A stretch of 64,000 nt of DNA from Clostridiales bacterium (GCA_015055805.1 SVHN01000009.1:1-64000), one strand, 5' to 3'. Positions 1 to 8,269 are shown, numbered from the stretch's first letter. Notes: generated by a model not told the origin, from the letters alone. Program-made: numbers and translations.

Positions 1-148
1 TACCGATAAATCCAACCTTTGCACCTGCGTTTTTAGCGTTTACCGCAACGTTAAAGGGCGCGCCGCCGCAAAAGGACTTAAAGGTCAAAACGCCGTCTTT
101 AGTTTCCCCGACCATATCGGCAAGTATTTCACCTATTGCAAGTATCAT
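1..148 (-). CDS. PfkB-family sugar kinase (fructokinase-like), N-terminal fragment
   Basis: Only the first 49 codons lie in the window; the gene continues beyond the left edge. The visible start reads MILAIGEILADMVGE and is followed by GGAPFNVAVNA and GAKVGFIG. This is the N-terminal substrate-binding region of ribokinase/PfkB-family kinases, and the GGAPFNVA form is typical of fructokinases. These enzymes phosphorylate a sugar with ATP in the cytoplasm. AAAGGAG sits seven bases upstream of the ATG and supports this start. The catalytic GAGD motif lies outside the window, so the exact substrate cannot be judged. Confidence 0.85.
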   Translation of the reverse strand, partial: MILAIGEILADMVGETKDGVLTFKSFCGGAPFNVAVNAKNAGAKVGFIG

Positions 149-360
149 ACGTTTTCTCCTTTGGGCTACCAAGAAAAATACAAGTCGGTAACCTATCGAA
201 ATTATTATATCAAAACCTTTTTCAAAATACAAGTAAATGCTATAAATTAAAAGGCAAATTATAATGGCATAAAATTTTAACAATAGTTTTACAATTCCGT
301 AAATTTTCTCTAACAACGATTATATATAATAAACTCGACTTATAAAAAAGGAGAATTAAA

Positions 361-1263
361 ATGAACGCTATTGAAATAAGAAATCTTTCCAAAAGCTTTC
401 GAGGACTGTATGCGGTTGATAACCTAAATATGACTGTACCGATAGGTTCAATATGCGGTTTTATCGGTGAAAACGGCAGCGGAAAATCCACTACCGAAAA
501 GCTTATATGCGGACTTCTCGTTCCCGACAAAGGCGAAATTAAACTTTTCGGGGAAGCTTATACCGACGCAGGCAGAAGAGTAAGGGTTGGCGCGCTGATA
601 GAAAACGCTGGATGTTTCCCCGGTTCTACCGTTTGGACTAACCTTAAAATGCAAGCGATAAACCTAGGCATTAAAAACCCCGAAGAAGAGATTGATAGAG
701 TGCTTAAAATCGTGCGTATGGAAAACTCTGCTAGCGTAAAGTTTAAGTCTTGCTCACTAGGTATGAAACAGAGAATCGGCATTGCGATGGCACTTTTAGG
801 CGACCCTGCGCTGCTTATTCTAGATGAGCCGATCAACGGACTTGATACCGACGGTATGCGTATGATGCGTGAAATTTTGGTAGAGATTACCCAAAAATAT
901 TCCACTACCGTACTTATATCTTCGCATATCCTAGGCGAACTTGAAAAAATAGCAACCCATTACGGAATTATCCGCCAAGGCAAAATGATTATGGAATTAA
1001 GTGCAAAAGAGATGGAAAGTCGGTCGCGTCTTTTTGTATCATTAAAAACCGCAGATATACTAGGCGCGGAAAAGGTGCTTAAACAAAAATTCGATTGCGT
1101 AAAAATCGACGGCGATATATTAAAGGTTTACGACGTAAACGACGTAGAGTCAATAGTAGAACACCTACTTAAAAACGGTCACGTTATAAGTATGATAGAG
1201 AAAAACAAGATAGGTCTTGAAGAATACTACGTTGAACTTATGAGCAGAAAGGAGGAAAAATAA
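361..1263 (+). CDS. ABC transporter ATP-binding protein (BcrA-type), first copy
   Basis: This is the cytoplasmic ATPase of an ABC-2 exporter. The Walker A motif GENGSGKST is at residues 36-44. The signature motif is the BcrA-like form CSLGMKQR instead of LSGGQ. The Walker B motif LLILDEPINGLD and the switch-region ISSH follow. At 300 residues it matches the BcrA/lantibiotic-immunity ATPase family, which exports peptide antibiotics or related amphiphiles. AAGGAG precedes the ATG, and a TATAAT -10 box lies at 325-330 without a convincing -35. The stop codon directly abuts the start of the permease gene, so the two are surely one operon. The next ATPase (2105-3010) is a close paralogue. The substrate is unknown. 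Confidence 0.9.
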   Translation: MNAIEIRNLSKSFRGLYAVDNLNMTVPIGSICGFIGENGSGKSTTEKLICGLLVPDKGEIKLFGEAYTDAGRRVRVGALIENAGCFPGSTVWTNLKMQAINLGIKNPEEEIDRVLKIVRMENSASVKFKSCSLGMKQRIGIAMALLGDPALLILDEPINGLDTDGMRMMREILVEITQKYSTTVLISSHILGELEKIATHYGIIRQGKMIMELSAKEMESRSRLFVSLKTADILGAEKVLKQKFDCVKIDGDILKVYDVNDVESIVEHLLKNGHVISMIEKNKIGLEEYYVELMSRKEEK

Positions 1264-2094
1264 ATGCAAAACGAAAATAAATTAGTTTTTCAGTCCCCAA
1301 CTTTTATTCAGCGCATTAAGAGTATGCTCGGCGTGGACTTCTATCGCCTATTCCACACGCCTTTACTTTATATCTTCCTAGGTATAGCGGCAATTATTCC
1401 TGCAATGCTGATTGCTATGACGGGTATGCCTGCGCCCGACGGTTCGGTTTCCGAGCCGCTGTTTACTAACGTTTGGCAAGCCGTCGCCGCAAATACGCCT
1501 ATATACGTCGTATCGAACATCGGCGAATACGCTAATATGAATATGGTTTTCATTTTCGGCGGAATAATGGTTTCAATCTTTATCGGTCACGATTATAAAA
1601 GTGGATACGTAAAACAATTATTTACCACCCACTCTAAAAAAGGCGATTATATGCTATCAAAGACCTTGTCTTGCGCCTTTGCTATGGCGGCAATGTGCGT
1701 TTCGTATCTTTTTGGCGCAATAATAGCAGGCGGACTTACCGGCACGGATTTTAGCGTAAACTTCGGCTCGCTTTTAGCTGCCTTGTTTGGAAAAATCATT
1801 ATGAGTTTGGGCTGGGCAAGTCTATACACTTTCTTGAACGTTATTTTCAGAAGATATTTTGGAATATCGATACTGTCTTGTTTCTTTTTTGGAACGGGAA
1901 TTTTAATAATCGGCGCGGCGGCAATAGTCGGTTCTTCACCTATACTTAACGTCTTCTTGTATGGCTCGTCGGTTTTTGCTTGCCTATCAGGAAATTTTTT
2001 GACCATACTAAACTGCATTGCCGTTTCCCTTGCCTGGACGGTTATTTATAACCTATTAGGCACTCACGTACTCGATAAGAGCGACGTTTATTAA
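1264..2094 (+). CDS. ABC-2 type permease (BcrB-like), first copy
   Basis: This 276-residue integral membrane protein has about six hydrophobic segments, for example LLYIFLGIAAIIPAMLIAM near residues 34-52 and FGGIMVSIFIG near residue 98. It includes the GHDYKSGYVKQLFTTHSKKGDY cytoplasmic stretch typical of ABC-2 permeases (DYKSG...KQLF). It starts at the base after the stop of the upstream ATPase, with GGAGG inside that gene as its ribosome binding site, so the pair is co-translated. It presumably forms the membrane half of the exporter driven by the 361-1263 ATPase. The substrate cannot be read from the sequence. Confidence 0.85.
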   Translation: MQNENKLVFQSPTFIQRIKSMLGVDFYRLFHTPLLYIFLGIAAIIPAMLIAMTGMPAPDGSVSEPLFTNVWQAVAANTPIYVVSNIGEYANMNMVFIFGGIMVSIFIGHDYKSGYVKQLFTTHSKKGDYMLSKTLSCAFAMAAMCVSYLFGAIIAGGLTGTDFSVNFGSLLAALFGKIIMSLGWASLYTFLNVIFRRYFGISILSCFFFGTGILIIGAAAIVGSSPILNVFLYGSSVFACLSGNFLTILNCIAVSLAWTVIYNLLGTHVLDKSDVY

Positions 2095-2104
2095 GGAGAA
2101 GAAT

Positions 2105-3010
2105 ATGAACGCTATTGAAATTAGAAATCTATGCAAAAACTTTGGTGAAAAACAGGCTGTCGTCGGTCTTAATATGACCGTTCCCGTAGGTTCGGTTTAC
2201 GGATTTATCGGCGAAAACGGCAGCGGAAAATCCACTACCGAAAAAATGATATGCGGTCTTATCCGTCCAAGCAGCGGTGAAATAAAACTGTTCGGCAAAG
2301 ATTATCAAGACGACTACGTAAGGGCTAAAATCGGCGTACTTATCGAAGCACCCGGTTGCTTTCCCAACTACAGCGTTTGGAATAACCTTATGTTACAAGC
2401 GGCTAACCTTTCGTTAAAGAACCCCGAAGAAGAAATTCGCAAGGTATTAAAGACCGTTCGCATGGAAGGAAGTGCAGGCAATAAGTATAAAAACTGTTCT
2501 CTCGGTATGAAACAGCGTATCGGTATTGCTATGGCTCTGCTTGGCGAACCTAAACTCTTAGTCCTTGACGAACCTATCAACGGTTTGGACGCCGACGGTA
2601 TGCGCATAATGCGAGAAGTTATCGGCAATATTACCAAGAATTATTCAACCACCGTGCTTATATCTTCGCACGTTTTAGGTGAACTTGAAAAGGTTGCAAC
2701 ACATTACGGTATTATTCGTCAAGGCAAAATGATTATGGAAATGACGGCGGAAGAATTAGAAAACAGTTGCAGAACTTTCGTGGCTATAAACACGTCTAAT
2801 AACGATAAAGCCAAAGCATTGCTACTCACAAACTTCTCAGAAGTAAAAGAAGCGGAAAACGGTCAACTCAGAATTTACGATGCGGAAAATCCCGAAGCGG
2901 TAGTAGCTTTCCTTTATGAAAAAGGCATTTTAGTAAACTACTTAAACACCGCTAAGATTAGCCTTGAAGAATACTATATCGACCTTATGAACCAAAAGGG
3001 GGTAAGATAA
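2105..3010 (+). CDS. ABC transporter ATP-binding protein (BcrA-type), second copy
   Basis: This is a paralogue of the ATPase at 361-1263. The N-terminus MNAIEIRNL, the Walker A motif GENGSGKST at residues 36-44, the CSLGMKQR signature and the LLVLDEPINGLD Walker B are nearly the same, and the two proteins are collinear along their length. The gene lies 10 bases after the first permease, with AAGGAGAAGA before its ATG, and is followed one base later by its own permease. The four genes therefore look like a tandem duplication of an ATPase-permease pair in one operon. The two pairs may form two exporters or a mixed complex. No sensor kinase or regulator is adjacent. Confidence 0.9.
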   Translation: MNAIEIRNLCKNFGEKQAVVGLNMTVPVGSVYGFIGENGSGKSTTEKMICGLIRPSSGEIKLFGKDYQDDYVRAKIGVLIEAPGCFPNYSVWNNLMLQAANLSLKNPEEEIRKVLKTVRMEGSAGNKYKNCSLGMKQRIGIAMALLGEPKLLVLDEPINGLDADGMRIMREVIGNITKNYSTTVLISSHVLGELEKVATHYGIIRQGKMIMEMTAEELENSCRTFVAINTSNNDKAKALLLTNFSEVKEAENGQLRIYDAENPEAVVAFLYEKGILVNYLNTAKISLEEYYIDLMNQKGVR

Positions 3011-3011
3011 T

Positions 3012-3827
3012 ATGCAAAAAATCACGTTCGAAAAACAAACTTTTTGGAACAAACTAAAAAGTATGATTGCCGTGGACTTTAAAAGGGCGTTTACTATGCC
3101 GCTTATTTATATAATGATAGGCGCATCACTTATTGCCCCTATACTTATCCTTGTTATGGTAACCATGATGGAAGGTAGCGTTTCAGTCAATCCGCAAACG
3201 GGTGTAGAAACGGTTATGGAAGGCTTTGATAACGTATGGCAAATAATCGGCACGGTATCAGGTGCTAGCGCGAACGCCGCGCCCGCTATGGATATGACTG
3301 CTATGTGCAATATCAATCTTGTATATTTTGCAATCGCCGTTTTCGTTTGCCTTTTCGTGTCTGACGATTTTAAGAGTGGATATTCGAAAAACCTATTTAC
3401 CGTGCGTTCTTGTAAAACCGATTACGTCATATCAAAAACCCTTATCGGTATGGTTTGTGGTGCAGGCATGATTGTAGCTTTCTTTATCGGCGCGTTCTTA
3501 GGTGGAGCAATATCAGGTCTTTCTTTTAACACAGGTGACGGCGTAAATTCTTCTAACCTATTATTCTGTTTTTTCGCCAAGGTTTTACTCGTATCGGTTT
3601 TCGTTCCGATATACCTTGCTCTAAGCGTTGCTGCAAAACAAAGAACTTGGTTATCACTAGTTTGCTCGTTCGGCGTTGGATCGTTCCTGTTTATGATGAT
3701 ACCGCTTATCACACCCCTAAACGCTACTATCCTTAACCCCGTTCTCTGCGTAGTTGGCGGCACGGCGTTTTCATTAGGGCTTGGGTACGTCAGCAAAATT
3801 ATACTGAATAAAACAAGCCTTGTTTAA
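3012..3827 (+). CDS. ABC-2 type permease (BcrB-like), second copy
   Basis: This 271-residue membrane protein is paralogous to the permease at 1264-2094. Both begin with a short QxxTFxxRIKSM/WNKLKSMxxVDF segment and share the DDFKSGYSKNLFT cytoplasmic motif after the second hydrophobic segment. About six membrane segments are visible, including LVYFAIAVFVCLFVS and FLFMMIPLITPL. The stop of the preceding ATPase and this start are one base apart. It is the last gene of the operon; a strong hairpin with a T run follows at 3842-3879. Confidence 0.85.
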   Translation: MQKITFEKQTFWNKLKSMIAVDFKRAFTMPLIYIMIGASLIAPILILVMVTMMEGSVSVNPQTGVETVMEGFDNVWQIIGTVSGASANAAPAMDMTAMCNINLVYFAIAVFVCLFVSDDFKSGYSKNLFTVRSCKTDYVISKTLIGMVCGAGMIVAFFIGAFLGGAISGLSFNTGDGVNSSNLLFCFFAKVLLVSVFVPIYLALSVAAKQRTWLSLVCSFGVGSFLFMMIPLITPLNATILNPVLCVVGGTAFSLGLGYVSKIILNKTSLV

Positions 3828-3841
3828 TTAAAAGTAAAAAC

Positions 3842-3879
3842 AAAAGCCTAGTGGCTAAATTTTTGCCACTAGGCTTTTT
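3842..3879. terminator. Bidirectional intrinsic terminator
   Basis: An inverted repeat AAAAGCCTAGTGGC / GCCACTAGGC with a 9-base loop ends in TTTTT. It sits between the convergent ABC operon (ends 3827) and the ASRT-family gene (ends 3893 on the minus strand). The opposite strand also ends in a T run, so it can serve both genes. Confidence 0.9.
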
Positions 3880-3892
3880 CGTTGTTTTATTA

Positions 3893-4267
3893 TTAGAAAG
3901 AATATCCACTTAAACTGTAATACGCCATATTATCTTGGCGAACATCAAGCCTACCAAAGCAAGCACAAACTGGCACGTCTGATATAATATGCAGAGCATA
4001 TTGACCAAAAGGTATTTGATATTTTTCCTTACCTATCGGGTAGTCAAGCCTTAAACAAGTAGTTCTTTCAGCTTTCAAGTCGATAGTAATTTTATCATAA
4101 GGCTCTTTATCTTCAAACAACACTTTAATTCTGATATGAGCGTCTTCTTTACCGACGTTAGTTATCATAAGTGCTTCGTGTCCTAAAAAGTTAGGATTGT
4201 CGCCGTGGGGTGGCAAATCACCGTCACAGAACACCCAATTCTTCTTTCCGTTAATTCCGTTTTCCAT
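3893..4267 (-). CDS. Sensory rhodopsin transducer (ASRT, PF07100) family protein
   Basis: The 124-residue product matches the Anabaena sensory rhodopsin transducer family along its whole length. Shared features as I recall the family are the early W-x-x-x-D/E-G-x-x-P-P-x-G (here WVFCDGDLPPHG), the HEA stretch, N-x-x-x-E-D-A-H, the R-T-x-x-x-R-x-D region, and the closing R-L-D-x-R-Q. In cyanobacteria ASRT is a soluble beta-sandwich protein that binds a retinal photoreceptor and has been linked to DNA binding. No rhodopsin gene is in the window and an anaerobe is unlikely to have one, so the ligand is unknown. AAAGGAAA precedes the ATG. The downstream hairpin is shared with the ABC operon, and a MITE-like repeat lies upstream. 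Confidence 0.82.
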   Translation of the reverse strand: MENGINGKKNWVFCDGDLPPHGDNPNFLGHEALMITNVGKEDAHIRIKVLFEDKEPYDKITIDLKAERTTCLRLDYPIGKEKYQIPFGQYALHIISDVPVCACFGRLDVRQDNMAYYSLSGYSF

Positions 4268-4324
4268 AATTATTATTTCCTTTTAATATTTTTTATTGTT
4301 ATGTGCCACTATTTAAGTGATGTC

Positions 4325-4448
4325 ATAAAAGTCGTCAAATGCAAGCAGATCAAGGCGCGTGAGTATTGCGAAAGGGCGTGTACGTCCGTACACAACCCAA
4401 GCAACACGGAACGGAACAATGAGATGCGACGCATTTCACGGCTTTTAT
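4325..4448. repeat. MITE-like palindromic element A
   Basis: This 124-bp non-coding element has terminal inverted repeats ATAAAAGTCGTCAAATGC and GCATTTCACGGCTTTTAT, which match at 16 of 18 positions. Inside is GCAAGCAGATCAAGGCGCG, which resembles the conserved AAGCA..CAAGGC core of the other repeats in this window, and an internal hairpin GTGTACGTCCGTACAC. Its right end is 4 bp from the stop codon of the M24 gene (4453). Element B at 5692-5797, on the other side of that gene, has the same terminal repeats. Confidence 0.7.
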
Positions 4449-4452
4449 TTAA

Positions 4453-5625
4453 TTATTTTACATAGTTAAATAATTCCTCTTCAAACCACGGGCAAAGTGG
4501 TTCTGCGCCGTTTTCTGTTATAACGTAGCAAGTTTCTACCCTTAGACCGTTGAGAGTGGGGTGACCAAAGAAAGATACGTCAACGTTTATTATCATATTC
4601 TTTTCAATCTTGTCGTCACTATTCGGTCCAAAGAAAGGTGCTTCTGCTTCCATTAAGCCCATAGTGTGCGCAAACGGACAAACGATATATTTTAGATATC
4701 CGCCCTTTTCATAAAGAACTCTACCTGCTTTGTCTATTTCTCTGCCTGTATTGCCGATTTTAAGGGCGTCTTTAACGTCGCGCATAACTTCAATCATATC
4801 TATTAGACACTTTCTCTGTTCTGGCGTATATTCACCACTAACAGGAACGGTATGACCAAACGTACCTGCATAGCCGTTAATTCTCGGCGCAATGCCAAGC
4901 ATAACCATTTCGCCGTTCTTCATTTCTTTATTCGTTGCGGTGGGAACTACTGCGTTTGAACGAACACCGCTACCAACTATTGTTCTATATGCAAAACTAT
5001 CTGCACCGTTAGCACGACAAACCTCTTCACCAGCAGCTGCAACTTCGTACTCTTTTGCGCCTTCTTTTACTTTTGCAGCCATTGCTTTATACGCCTGGCA
5101 AGCAAGCTCAGTTGCCTTTCTTGCCTGTTCAACTTCCCAGTCGCTCTTATTGTATCTAAACTTCAAGTAATCTTCGGTGATGTCAAGAATTTCACAACCG
5201 TCAAAGCCTTTAACCAAATCTTCGTGTACGGCGTAAGGCATATCGGTAGTACCAACTAAACCTATTTTCTTAACGGGGAACTTTGCACGAAGTTCAGAAA
5301 ACAAGTCTGCAAAACTAATAATGGTTGCAAGCGGATATTCTTCGTCGGGAACCATAAACACGGGGAAACATCTTACGTCGGTAATTGCCGAGTCTTGCTT
5401 TGCAAATGGTTCGCTTTCTGGACCACCTAGTAGCATAGTCGTGCCATCTCTACCAACTAATACCGCGCCCTTTTCAAACTGACCGCACCAGCCTGTAAGA
5501 TACCAACCGTTTGCAACGTTGAGTTCGTCAAAATAAATAATTGCAACGTCAATATCCTTTTCGCCAAGTAAATTTACTACCTTTTTTACTCTGTTTTCTG
5601 TTTCTTGTTTGTTGTAATAAGCCAT
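4453..5625 (-). CDS. Creatinase/Xaa-Pro dipeptidase-like M24 family protein
   Basis: This 390-residue protein has an N-terminal creatinase-type domain (residues 1-150) and a C-terminal pita-bread fold (about 160-390), as in M24 peptidases and creatinase. The fold is recognisable from HTMGLMEAEAP and GLRVETCYVITENGAEPL. The two metal-binding aspartates of true M24 peptidases appear to be missing: the segment normally reading DxG...SDxTRT reads LGIAPRINGYAGTFGHT. The usual first metal glutamate also seems replaced in NVDVSFF. It may therefore act like creatinase, a metal-free C-N hydrolase, rather than as a peptidase. The ribosome binding site is GGAG. The gene is flanked by repeats A and B and lies next to an M81 gene, possibly acting on a related small amide or peptide. 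Confidence 0.75.
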   Translation of the reverse strand: MAYYNKQETENRVKKVVNLLGEKDIDVAIIYFDELNVANGWYLTGWCGQFEKGAVLVGRDGTTMLLGGPESEPFAKQDSAITDVRCFPVFMVPDEEYPLATIISFADLFSELRAKFPVKKIGLVGTTDMPYAVHEDLVKGFDGCEILDITEDYLKFRYNKSDWEVEQARKATELACQAYKAMAAKVKEGAKEYEVAAAGEEVCRANGADSFAYRTIVGSGVRSNAVVPTATNKEMKNGEMVMLGIAPRINGYAGTFGHTVPVSGEYTPEQRKCLIDMIEVMRDVKDALKIGNTGREIDKAGRVLYEKGGYLKYIVCPFAHTMGLMEAEAPFFGPNSDDKIEKNMIINVDVSFFGHPTLNGLRVETCYVITENGAEPLCPWFEEELFNYVK

Positions 5626-5691
5626 AATTTTTCTCCTAAAAATTATATATTTTTATTTTTTGAGCAATGTGTTAACGACCGCTTGATTTTA

Positions 5692-5797
5692 ATAAAAATC
5701 GGCAAATACAAACAAGTCAAGGCAAAGTCCGTAGGCAAGAGTTTACATCTTGACAAGGGCTTTAACGACGAATTATGCAGTATTTCACGGTTTTTAT
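5692..5797. repeat. MITE-like palindromic element B
   Basis: This 106-bp element has terminal inverted repeats ATAAAAATCGGCAAAT and TATTTCACGGTTTTTAT. These are related to the ends of element A; both right ends read ATTTCACGG[CT]TTTTAT. The internal ACAAACAAGTCAAGGC again carries the AAG..CAAGGC core. It occupies most of the gap between the M24 gene start and the end of the M81 gene. Confidence 0.65.
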
Positions 5798-5826
5798 ATC
5801 AATCGTTCGTTAAGTAATTGCTTCTT

Positions 5827-7218
5827 TTATGCTTTAAATTCAAATTCGTCTAGTGGATACATAGGACGAATAATATTTTTTAAGTTTAATCTTTTTAGTT
5901 CAACACAGCTTGCGCCGTCGGATAACGCAAAAAGTTCTCTATCCGCAAATGGTTTAAGTTCGGTAAATAAATAGCCAAGTTTTACGACCACGATACTATA
6001 CGAAAATAAGTCTACGTTAGCCTTGTCAAAGTTACCCTTTTCAATAAACGCGCTTCTAAGTTCTGTAAAAATTGCGTCTACCCTACCGAAAGAAATAGTA
6101 AGACTTCTTCCGATAATCTCTTTTGCCCAGCCCAAGATTTTGCCGTGTACTTTAACCTTTCCGCGCGCGTTGAGTTCTTCAATATAAACTTCTTCCCCGT
6201 CGGCGTTTTCCCAAAAATCGTGAACGATTCGCGGATTAGTTATTCCTGCAACGCAAACTTTCTTTCTTGAATTTGCGCTGAGAAAAAGTTTTAGAATATC
6301 CATCGACTCGCCCTCTGCGCCTGCGGTTGTATTGTCACCGCTATCGGTAATAAACACTCGTTTTCCGCGACTTTTTATGGCGCGTTTAACACACTCTTCG
6401 GGAAGTTCTGCTTCGCATAAAAATTTATAATCACGTCTAGTTGCCCAAAGTTTATTCGCTAAATCCTTAGCAACGGTTTCCGCCGTTTTTTTACTAGTTG
6501 CGCAAACCACGGTCGACGCGCTTGTGTTGGGCGCGTCTATCCAGCAATGTCCTAAAAATAAATTAGCAGTAAAAATATCTTCCTGAGCTTCAAGTTTAAC
6601 CGTTTCCGCAATCAAACTTTTAAGTGGTTCGTAAGCTGTTTGCAAGGTGTCGTTTTTAAGTAAGAAAGGAACGCGCTGCATATACGCATACGGCATAACG
6701 TTGTTCTTTAAGCAATATACGAGCGCGTTAGCCGCTCTTAATTGACACTCGACTTGGTCGGTGTGCGGTACGGTCTTAAACCCACTAATAATATTGACGT
6801 AATTACAAAGTTCGTCGGTAACGTTAGCGTGCGCGTCAAACGACAGCGCGATTAAGCAGTAATTAGAAACGATTCCCCTTATTCTTTTTACTAAATAAAG
6901 TTCACCGCTACCGATATTGTCAACTTCCATGCTGCCGTGAAAGAAAATGTATACGCCCACCGCATCAGAGTTTTCTTTTACCGTTTGTTCGATCTGCTTT
7001 TCAAAATGAAAATACACGTCTTCGGTAACGGTAGCAGACGGCAAAGCAACTGCATAAATAGACGGCACTACTTCGTAGCCCGCATTTTCAAACACTTCTT
7101 TTACTGCAAGTTTATCAAAAATCTTTTCGCCCTTAAAATACTCAAAGTCTTCTATCTTTGGGTGAAGTCTTGCCTTACTGTTGGATTCGCATTGAAAAGA
7201 TGCAACGATAATCTTCAT
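5827..7218 (-). CDS. M81 family metallopeptidase-like protein (MlrC family)
   Basis: The 463-residue product matches the MlrC/M81 family. Visible landmarks are KIIVASFQCESN at the N-terminus, FFHGSMEV, SFDAHANVTDEL, TVPHTDQVE, and DSGDNTTAGAEGESMD near the middle. MlrC proteins open or degrade cyclic or modified small peptides; many homologues have unknown substrates. I chose ATG 7218, which gives the usual MKII start; AAAGAGAAT is upstream. A longer TTG start at 7254 has no ribosome binding site. The neighbouring creatinase-like M24 protein and the divergent AraC regulator suggest a small locus for an amide-containing or peptide-like compound. That role is inferred from context only. Confidence 0.82.
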   Translation of the reverse strand: MKIIVASFQCESNSKARLHPKIEDFEYFKGEKIFDKLAVKEVFENAGYEVVPSIYAVALPSATVTEDVYFHFEKQIEQTVKENSDAVGVYIFFHGSMEVDNIGSGELYLVKRIRGIVSNYCLIALSFDAHANVTDELCNYVNIISGFKTVPHTDQVECQLRAANALVYCLKNNVMPYAYMQRVPFLLKNDTLQTAYEPLKSLIAETVKLEAQEDIFTANLFLGHCWIDAPNTSASTVVCATSKKTAETVAKDLANKLWATRRDYKFLCEAELPEECVKRAIKSRGKRVFITDSGDNTTAGAEGESMDILKLFLSANSRKKVCVAGITNPRIVHDFWENADGEEVYIEELNARGKVKVHGKILGWAKEIIGRSLTISFGRVDAIFTELRSAFIEKGNFDKANVDLFSYSIVVVKLGYLFTELKPFADRELFALSDGASCVELKRLNLKNIIRPMYPLDEFEFKA

Positions 7219-7333
7219 ATTCTCTTTTTTACCGCCTAACTTTAACTTTCTCAAATTATACCATTACTAAATCGTCAGCGCAATACACAAAAGAAAACAA
7301 AAAGAGTAAAAAATAAAACTTATTAATTTTTGA

Positions 7334-7362
7334 TTGATTTATTACTTTTTGTCTGTTACAAT
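7334..7362 (+). promoter_or_regulatory. Sigma-A promoter of the AraC-family gene, predicted leaderless
   Basis: A -35 box TTGATT (7334-7339) and a -10 box TACAAT (7357-7362) are separated by 17 bp. The ATG of the regulator follows 9 bases after the -10 box and no ribosome binding site is visible. Transcription would start within a few bases of the ATG, which suggests a leaderless mRNA. Confidence 0.7.
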
Positions 7363-7371
7363 ATTTGTGCT

Positions 7372-8229
7372 ATGAAAAAGTATTATTCTTATACGGTAAA
7401 AAAAGCCGTAACCGTCAATAATTTAGTAACGCTAGAATACCTAGACCTTTCGCCGTCGTTTACATACCCCGAAGAAGTGCACGGCTTTTATGAGTTTGCT
7501 TACGTCGATAAGGGTACTCTTATCTGTAACGTGGACGGAGAGAGTGTTTGGTTAAAGCAGAACGATTTTTATCTTATACCGCCGCTAAGTCACCACTATT
7601 ACTCAGTTGCACCTGATAATAACGCGTCGGTATTTATTGCATGCTTTAATTCTAAATCAAACATAATCAACGCTATAAAAGGGTTATCCACCTTAAAAAA
7701 ACGCCAAAGGAATTTAATCGCTAAGATTTTATCCGAATCGCAAAACGCGTTTAAGTTCCCTTTTGAAAAGAAACTTATACTGCTAGACAACCCTATTTTC
7801 GGCGCACAACAACTGATTGAACATACCATTGAAGAAGTTTTGATAAGCCTTATTCGTGATAAACTTAGCGGCGAAACCGAGATTAAGATAGTTATGAACA
7901 GCACCGAACTTGAAGATAACCTTGTTCGTGACATAACCACTATGTTAAAGGAAAACGTGTTTGGAAAAATCGACCTTGAATACGTATCTAAAAAGACCTT
8001 TTACAGCAAGACTTATCTAAATAATATTTTTCGCAAAAACATGGGATCTTCCATTATACAGTATTATATAAAGCTAAAAATTTCTGCGGCAAAATCTTTG
8101 CTTAAAGACGGACTAACGGTTACTGAAATTGCCGATAAACTCTGCTTTGATTCCCCCAACTATTTTTCCAAGGTGTTTTTTAAGCACGTCGGCGTAACTC
8201 CGTCTAAATATAAACAGGGCCTAATATAG
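7372..8229 (+). CDS. AraC-family transcriptional regulator with cupin sensor
   Basis: The 285-residue protein has an N-terminal AraC-binding cupin half (GFYEFAYVDKGTLICNVDGE near residues 45-65, then NDFYLIPPLSHHYYS). It ends in two helix-turn-helix motifs (about 195-285) with the family signature KISAAKSLLKDGLTVTEIAD and FDSPNYFSKVFFKHVGVTPSKYK. Such proteins activate nearby catabolic operons on binding a small ligand. It is divergent from the M81/M24 genes and is the likely regulator of one or both neighbouring transcripts. I chose ATG 7372 because it sits just after a good promoter. The upstream alternative would place the start inside the -35 region. Confidence 0.88.
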   Translation: MKKYYSYTVKKAVTVNNLVTLEYLDLSPSFTYPEEVHGFYEFAYVDKGTLICNVDGESVWLKQNDFYLIPPLSHHYYSVAPDNNASVFIACFNSKSNIINAIKGLSTLKKRQRNLIAKILSESQNAFKFPFEKKLILLDNPIFGAQQLIEHTIEEVLISLIRDKLSGETEIKIVMNSTELEDNLVRDITTMLKENVFGKIDLEYVSKKTFYSKTYLNNIFRKNMGSSIIQYYIKLKISAAKSLLKDGLTVTEIADKLCFDSPNYFSKVFFKHVGVTPSKYKQGLI

Positions 8230-8233
8230 GAAC

Positions 8234-8269
8234 AAAAACCGCGCTATCAACTGATAGCGCGGTTTTTTT
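8234..8269. terminator. Bidirectional intrinsic terminator
   Basis: A near-perfect hairpin AACCGCGCTATCA / TGATAGCGCGGTT with a 2-base apex is followed by a T run, and preceded by an A run that serves the opposite strand. It separates the convergent AraC and alcohol dehydrogenase genes. Confidence 0.92.

Noticed and set aside
4205-4465. A plus-strand frame across the ASRT gene start and element A
   Set aside because: It combines an antisense gene segment with a repeat element and has no initiation signal.
5605-5974. Two plus-strand frames between the M24 and M81 genes
   Set aside because: They run through element B and the antisense of the M81 C-terminus; no family resemblance or ribosome binding site.
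7219-7254. An earlier TTG start for the M81 gene
   Set aside because: No ribosome binding site is present, and the added residues are not part of the family start, which begins MKII.
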